Positions 57,204 to 64,000 of a DNA stretch of 64,000 bases are shown here, piece by piece (position 1 is the stretch's first letter; the number at the start of each line of letters is the position of its first letter). The notes below the pieces were generated by a model. That model searched no databases. It was given only the letters and a program-made list of their open reading frames with translations, and was not told where the DNA came from. This DNA comes from Macrococcus sp. 19Msa1099 (GTDB taxonomy: Bacteria; Bacillota; Bacilli; Staphylococcales; Staphylococcaceae), in assembly GCA_019357535.2 (NCBI GenBank), contig CP079955.1, positions 1,116,001 to 1,180,000 of the forward strand. The letters are read 5' to 3'. The position numbers and the translations under genes were made by a program.

Positions 57204-58256
57204 CTATAAAATAATAAGGTCTTTTGTGGAATGTGTAAAGCGCTTTAGACCATTTTTAGTGACTAAAACATCATCTTCTATACGAACGCCACCTAAACCT
57301 GGCACATAGATTCCGGGTTCAAGCGTTACACACATATTTTCTTCCAAAGTATGAGGAGAACGTTGTGAAAGCATAGGGTTTTCATGCACTTCAAGTCCAA
57401 TGCCGTGTCCAAGACTATGGCCAAATGCGTCTCCATAACCATATCCTGCAATCACGTCTCTCGCAATTTTATCCGCTTCAACGCCAGTCATTCCAGGTTT
57501 AATTTCGTCAAGTGCTTTAAGCTGCGATTCTAAAACAATGTTATAGATTTTAACCATCTCGTCTTGTGGCTCTCCGACTGCAATTGTTCGTGTAATATCC
57601 GAAATATAACCTTCATAAAGTGCACCATAATCAAATGTAATCATTTCACCAGATTCAATCACTTTATTACTTGCAACACCGTGTGGTAATGCACCTCTGA
57701 TGCCTGATGCGACAATTGTTTCAAAAGAAGAACTTGTAGCACCTAATGCTCTCATCTTCATCTCCATCTCATTATTTAGATACATTTCAGTTACACCAGG
57801 TTTTGTAATCTTTAAAATATAATCAAACGTAGCGTCTGCGATATCCGCAGCTTTTTGTATCTGCTCGATTTCAAATGGTTCTTTTATCATTCTAATCTTT
57901 TCAATTTCACCAGTAACATCAATAAGCTCTGCACCTGTTGCAAGCTGCATGTACTCTTGGTAAGTGACAAGATTCCCTTCAAATCCTACTGTCTTTAATT
58001 CTAACTCTTTAATTACTTCAGTTATCATATTTAGTAAAGATGTTTTTTGTTTTACGATTTCAAAAGATTGTGCCTGTTTCGTTGCTTGTTCTATGTATCT
58101 GAAATCTGTAACGAGTATGTTTCTTTCCTTACTGATGATCAAGCCTGCACTACTGCCTGTGAATCCAGATAAATATCTTCTGTTATGTGGTGAAAGGACT
58201 ACGACTGCGTCCAGCTGCTTTTCTTCTAATAAATGTCTGACTTTTTCTATTTTCAT
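57204..58256 (-). CDS. M24-family Xaa-Pro aminopeptidase/dipeptidase (YqhT-like)
   Basis: Two-metal pita-bread peptidase of 350 residues. The N-terminal creatinase-like domain spans about 1-120. Metal ligands are the aspartates in TFDYGALYEGYISDITRT (near 208-225), the histidine in FGHSLGHGIGLEVHE (near 282-296) and the glutamates in LEPGIYVPG and GGVRIEDDV (near 313-331). The ATG of MKIEKVRH follows AAGGAG. An open frame of 27 codons upstream is rejected. It is coupled with efp and acts on proline-containing peptides. Confidence 0.9.
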   Translation of the reverse strand: MKIEKVRHLLEEKQLDAVVVLSPHNRRYLSGFTGSSAGLIISKERNILVTDFRYIEQATKQAQSFEIVKQKTSLLNMITEVIKELELKTVGFEGNLVTYQEYMQLATGAELIDVTGEIEKIRMIKEPFEIEQIQKAADIADATFDYILKITKPGVTEMYLNNEMEMKMRALGATSSSFETIVASGIRGALPHGVASNKVIESGEMITFDYGALYEGYISDITRTIAVGEPQDEMVKIYNIVLESQLKALDEIKPGMTGVEADKIARDVIAGYGYGDAFGHSLGHGIGLEVHENPMLSQRSPHTLEENMCVTLEPGIYVPGLGGVRIEDDVLVTKNGLKRFTHSTKDLIIL

Positions 58257-58351
58257 CTTTTTCTCCTTAGTATATGTATTTTGACTATATTTTCTGAATA
58301 TATACATGTTACCATAGTATTTAGAAAAACGAATCATTCGAGGAGTAAAAA

Positions 58352-58948
58352 ATGAAAAAATTCAAAATATTATCATTAATAATGACTTCTACTATAACAC
58401 TTACTGCCTGTGGCGGAGGTGCTGAAACTGACCTAACCGAAAAATCCAAGGACTTAAATAAGGAAATTAAAGTACTAAAATCAAAAATCGAAGATCAAAA
58501 AACAGATTTAATCACCAAGCAAAACACTTTAAATGCTACTGACAATGAATTAAAACAGCTGCAAGGGAGCATGCAGATGGCTAATCATGAATATACAACG
58601 CACTTTAATTCTTATGCAGCTTCACTTGCCTTAGCGATTAAAGATTTTTCAACGATTGAAAGTAAGCTTTCAGAACAGAATGATATCCAGATAAAAGAAA
58701 CACTAAGCACAATTAAATCCGACGTCAAAGGCACAATCCAGCAATATAATCATGTATTTAAAAATAGCGAACCCCCCTCAACATTTACAGATGTGCATCG
58801 CCAGGTTAATGATGCGAACCATAAATTTGATAAGGCGTTCAGTTTAATCCATAATGGCTACGAAACATCTGATACAAAAAAAATAACGCAAGGTAAAGCG
58901 ATGCTTCACGATGCGATAGATGCATTTGACAAATTAACAATTGAGTAG
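58352..58948 (+). CDS. putative lipoprotein with coiled coil
   Basis: A 198-residue protein starting with a signal peptide and the lipobox LTAC (cysteine 20), followed by GGG. Residues about 28-75 are a charged heptad-like coiled coil and the rest is helical. The layout is similar to YkyA-type cell-wall-binding lipoproteins, but I cannot confirm the family. The ribosome site GAGGAG is strong. It is divergent from the M24 peptidase gene and shares a terminator with lipM. Anchored outside the membrane. Confidence 0.78.
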   Translation: MKKFKILSLIMTSTITLTACGGGAETDLTEKSKDLNKEIKVLKSKIEDQKTDLITKQNTLNATDNELKQLQGSMQMANHEYTTHFNSYAASLALAIKDFSTIESKLSEQNDIQIKETLSTIKSDVKGTIQQYNHVFKNSEPPSTFTDVHRQVNDANHKFDKAFSLIHNGYETSDTKKITQGKAMLHDAIDAFDKLTIE

Positions 58949-58976
58949 GTAAGCGCATGCGCTTACCTTCTTTTTA
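58947..58976. terminator. lipoprotein gene / lipM terminator
   Basis: Perfect 22-base palindrome at 58947-58968 centred on GCATGC, followed on the plus strand by TTCTTTTT. It includes the lipM stop codon. Confidence 0.88.
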
Positions 58977-59793
58977 ACCATTCTTCACTTCTATATTTTT
59001 CTATTAGTACAGAAACTTCCTGTTCAATCTCAGCAGTTACTTCAAAAGGCTTGAGCTTAATGTCGAGACCTTTCTCAAACCCTTCATAAAATGCTTCTTC
59101 CATCATTGCAATGGTAATCTCTTCATCGGTCAGATCAGCTATACTGACTGCTTTGGAATAGAAGCTACGTTTCATACGTTCTTTCAGTCGTTCGCTACTA
59201 AAGATGAACAAATCAAACAGTTCATCTACATCAATCGACTGTAATATTGAACCGTGCTGCAGAATCACTCCTTTTTGACGGGTCTGTGCGCTACCCGCAA
59301 TCTTTTTGCCTTCAACAACTAGTTCATACCAGCTCGAAGCATCGAAACATACTGAACTTCGCGGGTCTTTTAGGCGTTCTCTATCTTCTTTCGTCCTTGG
59401 CACCGAAAATTCCGCCTGGAACCCTAAATTCTTAAACCCTTCTAACAGCCCTGTTGAAATCACTTTATAAGCAGCAGTAATCGACTCCGGCATCATAGGA
59501 TGAGATTCAGGTACGATCACACTGTACGTCAGTTCTTTATCATGCAGAACTCCTCGTCCACCTGTCGCACGTCTGACAAGTCCGTATCCTCCGGTAGACA
59601 CTTTATCAAGATCAATTTCTTTTTCTAGTTTTTGAAAGTAACCGATCGATAATGTTTTCGGATTCCATCCATAGAATCTGATGACAGGCGGCAGCTTTCC
59701 TTGTGCTACTAAGTTAAGCAATGCTTCATCCATCGCCATATTATAATATGGATCATTATTGTGTGTATTGATAAACAACCATTCTTCCTGCAT
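58963..59793 (-). CDS. lipM: octanoyltransferase LipM family
   Basis: Moves octanoyl from acyl carrier protein to GcvH, the first step of lipoate assembly in Bacilli. The 276 residues contain the biotin/lipoate transferase motifs: [12 protein letters not shown] (near 73-84), [13 protein letters not shown] (cysteine near 146, the likely nucleophile) and [21 protein letters not shown] (cut at 162-182). The ATG of MQEEWLF has GAGGG upstream. LipM rather than LplA is preferred because of the cysteine and the position beside yqhL and the gcv genes. Confidence 0.85.
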   Translation of the reverse strand: MQEEWLFINTHNNDPYYNMAMDEALLNLVAQGKLPPVIRFYGWNPKTLSIGYFQKLEKEIDLDKVSTGGYGLVRRATGGRGVLHDKELTYSVIVPESHPMMPESITAAYKVISTGLLEGFKNLGFQAEFSVPRTKEDRERLKDPRSSVCFDASSWYELVVEGKKIAGSAQTRQKGVILQHGSILQSIDVDELFDLFIFSSERLKERMKRSFYSKAVSIADLTDEEITIAMMEEAFYEGFEKGLDIKLKPFEVTAEIEQEVSVLIEKYRSEEWLKRR

Positions 59794-59897
59794 ATGCAAC
59801 CCTCTTTACTGTATGTCTATAGTTTTAAAAAATACTTTGAAAATAAAGTATATTATATCTATAATATATCTATGAAATAAAAAGGAGGAATACCTGT

Positions 59898-60278
59898 ATG
59901 AATTTCTGGTATGTGTTAGGTATTGTTCTTCTCTTACTATTCATCTATATACTTGTTAATTACTTTATTAATCGTAAAGCTGTTACTGAGTTAAGTCAAG
60001 ATGAGTTTCAACAAGGGTTAAGAAGAGCACAAGTAATCGATTTACGCGAGAAGGCTGACTATGATTATGGTCATATCATCGGGGCAAGAAATATTCCGAT
60101 GTCAATATTTAGAACACGTATGCTAGGTCTACGTAAAGATCAGCCCATCTACTTCGTCGATGCGAACGGTATTTCAAGCTATCGTGCTGCACGAATGATG
60201 AAGAAGCATGGATATAATGATATCTATATGCTTAAAAATGGCTATAAAGGCTGGACTGGCAAAATTAAGTCAAAATAA
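59898..60278 (+). CDS. membrane-anchored rhodanese-fold protein without the active cysteine (YqhL-like)
   Basis: A 126-residue protein with an N-terminal membrane anchor (about 4-23) and a rhodanese domain (about 30-122). The loop that normally carries the catalytic cysteine reads YFVDANGISSYRAA, with aspartate 88 in its place, and the whole protein has no cysteine. It therefore cannot be a sulfurtransferase and may bind a partner. AAAGGAGG precedes the ATG. It lies between lipM and gcvPB, as yqhL in Bacillus. Confidence 0.85.
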   Translation: MNFWYVLGIVLLLLFIYILVNYFINRKAVTELSQDEFQQGLRRAQVIDLREKADYDYGHIIGARNIPMSIFRTRMLGLRKDQPIYFVDANGISSYRAARMMKKHGYNDIYMLKNGYKGWTGKIKSK

Positions 60279-60317
60279 AACAAGGTTAAGACATGCGTCT
60301 TAACCTTGTTTTTTTAT
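60279..60317. terminator. yqhL-like / gcvPB convergent terminator
   Basis: Fourteen-pair perfect stem AACAAGGTTAAGAC/GTCTTAACCTTGTT with loop ATGC, followed by TTTTTTA on the plus strand, and TTTATTTTG on the minus strand. Confidence 0.92.
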
Positions 60318-60318
60318 A

Positions 60319-61788
60319 CTACTTCTCGTTTGAACCTTCATACTTTAAAACCGGTTTACGTGCTGCTAATGTTTCATCTAATCTACCGATCACCGTGTGA
60401 TGTGGTGCTTCTAGTACGATATCCGGATTCTCTTCAGCTTCTTTAGCGATTTGAATCATCGTATCACAGAATGAATCTAGCGTTTCTTTTGATTCTGTTT
60501 CTGTCGGTTCGATCATCATACATTCTTCTACGTTAAGCGGGAAGTAGATTGTTGGTGGATGGAAGTTGAAGTCTAACAGGCGTTTCGCCATATCTAAAGT
60601 TCTAACACCAAGTTTCTTCTGTTTAGATCCACTAATTACGAATTCGTGCTTACAATGACGGTCATATGGTAATACGAAGTAATCCTGCAGACGACGCATC
60701 ATGTAGTTCGCATTTAGCACTGCAACTTCTGAAGCTTCTTTCAGACCATCTGGACCCATCGTACGAATATACGTATAGGCACGTAAGTAGATACCAAAGT
60801 TACCATAGAAAGGTTTAACGCGACCAATTGATTGTGGTCGGTCGTTATCAAATTTAAAACCATCTTCCCCTTTAATGATATGTGGTTTTGGTAAGAATGG
60901 CACTAGATCTGCTTTCACACCCACTGGTCCAGAACCTGGTCCACCACCACCGTGAGGTCCAGTAAACGTTTTATGTAAGTTCAAGTGAACTGCGTCAAAT
61001 CCCATGTCTCCAGGGCGTACTTTACTCATAATCGCATTTAAGTTTGCGCCATCATAGTATAATTTACCGCCGGCAGCATGTACGATTTCACGGATTTCTA
61101 AAATATCTTCTTCGAATAAACCTAAAGTATTTGGGTTTGTCAACATGATTGCAGCCGTATCATCACCTACAACACGCTTTAAGTCCTCGATATCAACTAG
61201 CCCGAATTCATTTGATTTAACGGTTACTGTTTCAAAGCCAGCAACTGTTGCAGATGCAGGGTTAGTACCGTGTGCTGAGTCAGGTACGATGACTTTTGTG
61301 CGGTTATGGTCTCCATTCGCTTCATGGTAAGCACGAATCATCATAAGTGCAGTCCATTCACCATGAGCCCCCGCTGCTGGTTGAAGCGTTACTTCATCCA
61401 TACCTGTAATTTCTTTTAAGTGTTCTTGTAAATCGTAGATTACTTCTAAAGAACCTTGAATTGTTTTTTCATCTTGAAGCGGGTGAGCGTTCGCAAAGCC
61501 TGACATACGTGCGACTTTTTCATTAATCTTTGGATTGTACTTCATCGTACAAGAACCTAGTGGATAGAACCCAGAGTCTACACCATGGTTTTTATTTGAA
61601 AGTTCGGTATAATGACGCATTAAATCTAGTTCCGCTACTTCAGGCAGCATCGGGCGTTCTTTACGGATGAACTTACTATCTAATAAATCTTCGACTTTTT
61701 TATTTTCTACTTCTAATTCTGGTAATGAATAGCTGAAACGATTTTCTTTTGAACGTTCAAAAATTAACGGAGAGCTTCCTTTAAGCAT
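60319..61788 (-). CDS. gcvPB: glycine dehydrogenase (decarboxylating) subunit 2
   Basis: PLP-carrying half of the split P-protein of the glycine cleavage system. The 489 residues contain the PLP-lysine region [20 protein letters not shown] (near 266-285) and [14 protein letters not shown] near 134-147. The ATG of MLKGSSP has AGGTG upstream and overlaps the gcvPA stop by eight bases. A GTG three codons earlier is unlikely. It forms a tetramer with GcvPA. Confidence 0.96.
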   Translation of the reverse strand: MLKGSSPLIFERSKENRFSYSLPELEVENKKVEDLLDSKFIRKERPMLPEVAELDLMRHYTELSNKNHGVDSGFYPLGSCTMKYNPKINEKVARMSGFANAHPLQDEKTIQGSLEVIYDLQEHLKEITGMDEVTLQPAAGAHGEWTALMMIRAYHEANGDHNRTKVIVPDSAHGTNPASATVAGFETVTVKSNEFGLVDIEDLKRVVGDDTAAIMLTNPNTLGLFEEDILEIREIVHAAGGKLYYDGANLNAIMSKVRPGDMGFDAVHLNLHKTFTGPHGGGGPGSGPVGVKADLVPFLPKPHIIKGEDGFKFDNDRPQSIGRVKPFYGNFGIYLRAYTYIRTMGPDGLKEASEVAVLNANYMMRRLQDYFVLPYDRHCKHEFVISGSKQKKLGVRTLDMAKRLLDFNFHPPTIYFPLNVEECMMIEPTETESKETLDSFCDTMIQIAKEAEENPDIVLEAPHHTVIGRLDETLAARKPVLKYEGSNEK

Positions 61789-63124
61789 TGAACACACCTA
61801 CTTTCGCGATAAATGTATCAATTTCTTCTTTCGTACGTAATTCAGTTACTGCAATTAACATATGGTTATGATATGTCTCTTCAACTTGACCTAAGTCATA
61901 TCCACCAATAAAACCTTCATCAAGAAGCTTTTCATTAATCTCTTTAACCGGATGATTAAATTTCACTACGAATTCATTAAATGTTGTTCCTTCAAGCACT
62001 TCGAATCCTTCTTCAATCATACGTGATTTCATATAATTTGCTTTTTGTAAGTTCTGGTTCGCCATTTCATAGACGCCATTCTTACCTAATGCACTCATTG
62101 CAACTGACGCAGCTAAAGCATTTAAAGCTTGATTAGAACAGATATTTGATGTTGCTTTATCACGACGAATATGTTGTTCACGCGCTTGTAATGTTAATAC
62201 AAATCCGCGGTTTCCTTCATCATCCTGTGTCTGTCCAACAAGGCGTCCCGGCATTTTACGCATTAACTTCTTCGTTGCTGCAAAGTAACCACAGTGTGGC
62301 CCACCCAGTTGTGCTGGAATACCAAATACTTGTGCATCTCCAACAACTAAGTCTGCCCCGAATTCTCCAGGTGGTGTTAATAGACCTAGACTCATCGGAT
62401 TACTCGAAACTACGAATAAGGCCTTAGTGCCTTCAGTGAAAGATTTGATTGTTTCTAAATCCTCTATACTTCCGAAGAAGTTTGGATATTGCACCATTAC
62501 ACATGCAGTATCTTCGTCAATTGCTGCTTTTAAAGCATCTAAATCCGTAACGGTATCTTTCACATCAATTTCAACTACTTCTAGATGTTGACCTTTTGCG
62601 TAAGTGTGTAATACTGCGCGTGATTGATCGTTCACTGCTTTTGAAACAATAATCTTCTTATTTCTCGTATGACCACATGCAAGCATTGCTGCTTCCGCAA
62701 ATGATGTACCTCCATCATACATAGAAGAGTTCGCACAATCCATACCAGTAAGTTCTGCAATCATCGTCTGGAATTCAAAGATGGCTTGTAATTCACCTTG
62801 TGAAATTTCAGGTTGATAAGGAGTATATGCAGTATAGAATTCACTACGTGAAATCACATGATCTACCACTGTCGGAATATAATGATCATATACGCCTGCA
62901 CCTAAAAATGACACATGTGTATCACTCGTTACGTTCTTGTTTGCAAGCGCCTGTAATTCTCTTAGTAACGGAGTTTCAGATTTACGTGGCTTGATATTTA
63001 AATCGCCCTGGAAACGTACTTTCTCAGGTATGTCCTGGAACAACTCATCAACTGAGTTGATACCGATTGTCTCCATCATTTCTTTTTTATCAGTTTCTGT
63101 TAATGGTATATAACGATGACTCAT
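61781..63124 (-). CDS. gcvPA: glycine dehydrogenase (decarboxylating) subunit 1
   Basis: N-terminal half of the split P-protein. The 447 residues start with [14 protein letters not shown] and contain [12 protein letters not shown] (near 74-85), [14 protein letters not shown] (near 99-112) and [14 protein letters not shown] (near 325-338), all conserved in the subunit. Twelve bases separate it from the gcvT stop, with AAGGGGCG upstream, and it overlaps gcvPB. The order gcvT-gcvPA-gcvPB is standard in Bacilli. Confidence 0.96.
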   Translation of the reverse strand: MSHRYIPLTETDKKEMMETIGINSVDELFQDIPEKVRFQGDLNIKPRKSETPLLRELQALANKNVTSDTHVSFLGAGVYDHYIPTVVDHVISRSEFYTAYTPYQPEISQGELQAIFEFQTMIAELTGMDCANSSMYDGGTSFAEAAMLACGHTRNKKIIVSKAVNDQSRAVLHTYAKGQHLEVVEIDVKDTVTDLDALKAAIDEDTACVMVQYPNFFGSIEDLETIKSFTEGTKALFVVSSNPMSLGLLTPPGEFGADLVVGDAQVFGIPAQLGGPHCGYFAATKKLMRKMPGRLVGQTQDDEGNRGFVLTLQAREQHIRRDKATSNICSNQALNALAASVAMSALGKNGVYEMANQNLQKANYMKSRMIEEGFEVLEGTTFNEFVVKFNHPVKEINEKLLDEGFIGGYDLGQVEETYHNHMLIAVTELRTKEEIDTFIAKVGVFNA

Positions 63125-63136
63125 TTTCTTCGCCCC

Positions 63137-64000
63137 TTAATTTTTATGGAATGGAGTTTTAACAACTTTTGCTGGAATACGTTTTTTACGAACTTGTACA
63201 TAAACTTCTGTATCAATTGCTGTAAAATCTGTATCAATTAATGCTAAAGCAATTGAACGGCCAGTTAATGGTGATTGCGTTCCACTAGTAACATAACCGA
63301 TTTTATTATCCTTATTATCAAACACTTCATAGTCAGTACGTGCAATCCCGCGTTCTAACAGTTCAATACCAGCAGATTTACGCTTTACACCTTCTGACTT
63401 TTGAGTTTCAAGTACTGACTTGCCGATAAAGTTGCCTTTATCAAGTTTAACGCTGAAGCCCATCTTAGCTTCATAAGGTGTTATATCAGTTGATAAATCT
63501 TGTCCGTGTAGCGGTAATGCCGCTTCTAAACGTAACGTGTCTCGAGCACCAAGACCACAAGGCGTAACACCTAAATTAAGCAGTGCTTCCCAGATTGCTA
63601 CCGTATCTTCGGCTTTACAATAAATTTCAAAGCCATATTCACCAGTGTAACCTGATTGACTTAAGATTACGTTTTTACCGAAAATTTCAACATCTTTTAA
63701 AAATTCAAATAATTTCATTTCCGAAATATCTTCCTTAACTTCAGGTGCAAGCTTTTCTAAAGTTTTAGGCCCTTGTACTGCAATTTGTCCATATTCAGAA
63801 GATACGTTCGTTATTGTTACACCATCTTTTTCATGTGATTTTAACCATTCGAAGTCAATATCAGTATTTCCGGCATTTACTACGAGTAAGTATTTATTCT
63901 CTCCTAATTTATATACAACAAGGTCGTCAATGACACCACCATCTTCATTACAGATCATTGTATACTGAGCTTTTTTATCAGTCATTTTAGATGCATCATT
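63137..64000 (-). CDS. gcvT: aminomethyltransferase, T-protein (5' part outside window)
   Basis: Tetrahydrofolate-dependent release of ammonia and methylene-THF in glycine cleavage. The visible 287 codons cover the folate-binding core and the C-terminal barrel: NEDGGVIDDLVVYKL (near the visible N-terminus), SQSGYTGEYGFEIYC and LGARDTLRLEAALPLHGQDL are typical. The frame stays open to the window edge without a ribosome site, so the true start is upstream outside the window. A glycine riboswitch would be expected there but cannot be seen. Confidence 0.95.
   Translation of the reverse strand, partial: NDASKMTDKKAQYTMICNEDGGVIDDLVVYKLGENKYLLVVNAGNTDIDFEWLKSHEKDGVTITNVSSEYGQIAVQGPKTLEKLAPEVKEDISEMKLFEFLKDVEIFGKNVILSQSGYTGEYGFEIYCKAEDTVAIWEALLNLGVTPCGLGARDTLRLEAALPLHGQDLSTDITPYEAKMGFSVKLDKGNFIGKSVLETQKSEGVKRKSAGIELLERGIARTDYEVFDNKDNKIGYVTSGTQSPLTGRSIALALIDTDFTAIDTEVYVQVRKKRIPAKVVKTPFHKN

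Overview
The window is chromosomal, low-GC Firmicute DNA. It most resembles the family Staphylococcaceae, and within it an oxidase-positive, Macrococcus-like lineage rather than Staphylococcus aureus. EbpS, SrrAB, the fer/ypbB/recQ block and a Staphylococcus-like core are present. So are genes that S. aureus lacks or that differ from it: a full ResA-ResB-ResC cytochrome c maturation set in front of srrAB, 1-deoxy-xylulose-5-phosphate synthase (MEP pathway), a leucine dehydrogenase and a Spo0A-type response regulator. The genus is inferred from gene content only. I see no rRNA, tRNA, CRISPR array, insertion sequence, prophage or integrase of a mobile element. No intergenic stretch exceeds about 200 bases.

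Layout. 17-4772 (minus): shikimate genes aroC-aroB-aroA followed by the TPR gene ypiA. 4892-7912 (minus): hup, then the menaquinone side-chain and ring-methylation genes hepS-menG-hepT, then ndk. 8024-13256 (minus): cmk, rpsA-like S1 gene, der, gpsA, yphE-like and yphF-like. 13331-19787: ansA (plus), then ebpS, an AcuB-like CBS gene and ypdA (minus), recQ with ypbB (minus), and ferredoxin (plus). 19850-28498 (minus): scpA-scpB-rluB, then resA-resB-resC-srrA-srrB, then ribU under an FMN riboswitch. 28528-35807: DUF309 gene, a 57-codon membrane ORF, xerD, fur, nudF, aldo/keto reductase, hydrolase, SDR, proC and rnz. 35914-43330: zwf and gnd enclosing an extra methyltransferase/AraC pair, then an M20 peptidase, a tiny membrane ORF, yqjA-like and brxB. 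43504-48579: bcd, yqzF-like, GDPD, Spo0A-like, recN, argR. 48658-58256 (minus): tlyA, dxs, ispA, xseB, xseA, nusB, yqhY, accC, accB, efp and an M24 aminopeptidase. 58352-64000: lipoprotein, lipM, rhodanese-fold gene, gcvPB, gcvPA and the 3'-part of gcvT, which runs off the window.

How it fits together. Chorismate (aroA/B/C), DXS-derived isoprenoid precursors (dxs, ispA), the heptaprenyl chain (hepS/hepT) and ring methylation (menG) all feed menaquinone. SrrAB senses the respiratory state, and ResABC builds the c-type cytochromes that use menaquinone. accBC starts fatty-acid synthesis, while lipM and gcvPA/PB/T serve lipoate transfer and glycine cleavage. zwf and gnd give the oxidative pentose phosphate steps.

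The most striking point is evolutionary. As I recall the Bacillus subtilis map, gene order here follows it closely, but the sporulation genes that lie between these same neighbours (spoIVA, spoIIM, spoIVB, spoIIIAA-AH, spoIIA/sigF) are gone, while a shortened Spo0A-like regulator remains directly after recN. Other items of interest are a FadR-type palindrome inside the accBC promoter, cre-like sites at bcd and ndk, an ARG box at argR, a terminator directly in front of nusB, and two small membrane ORFs.
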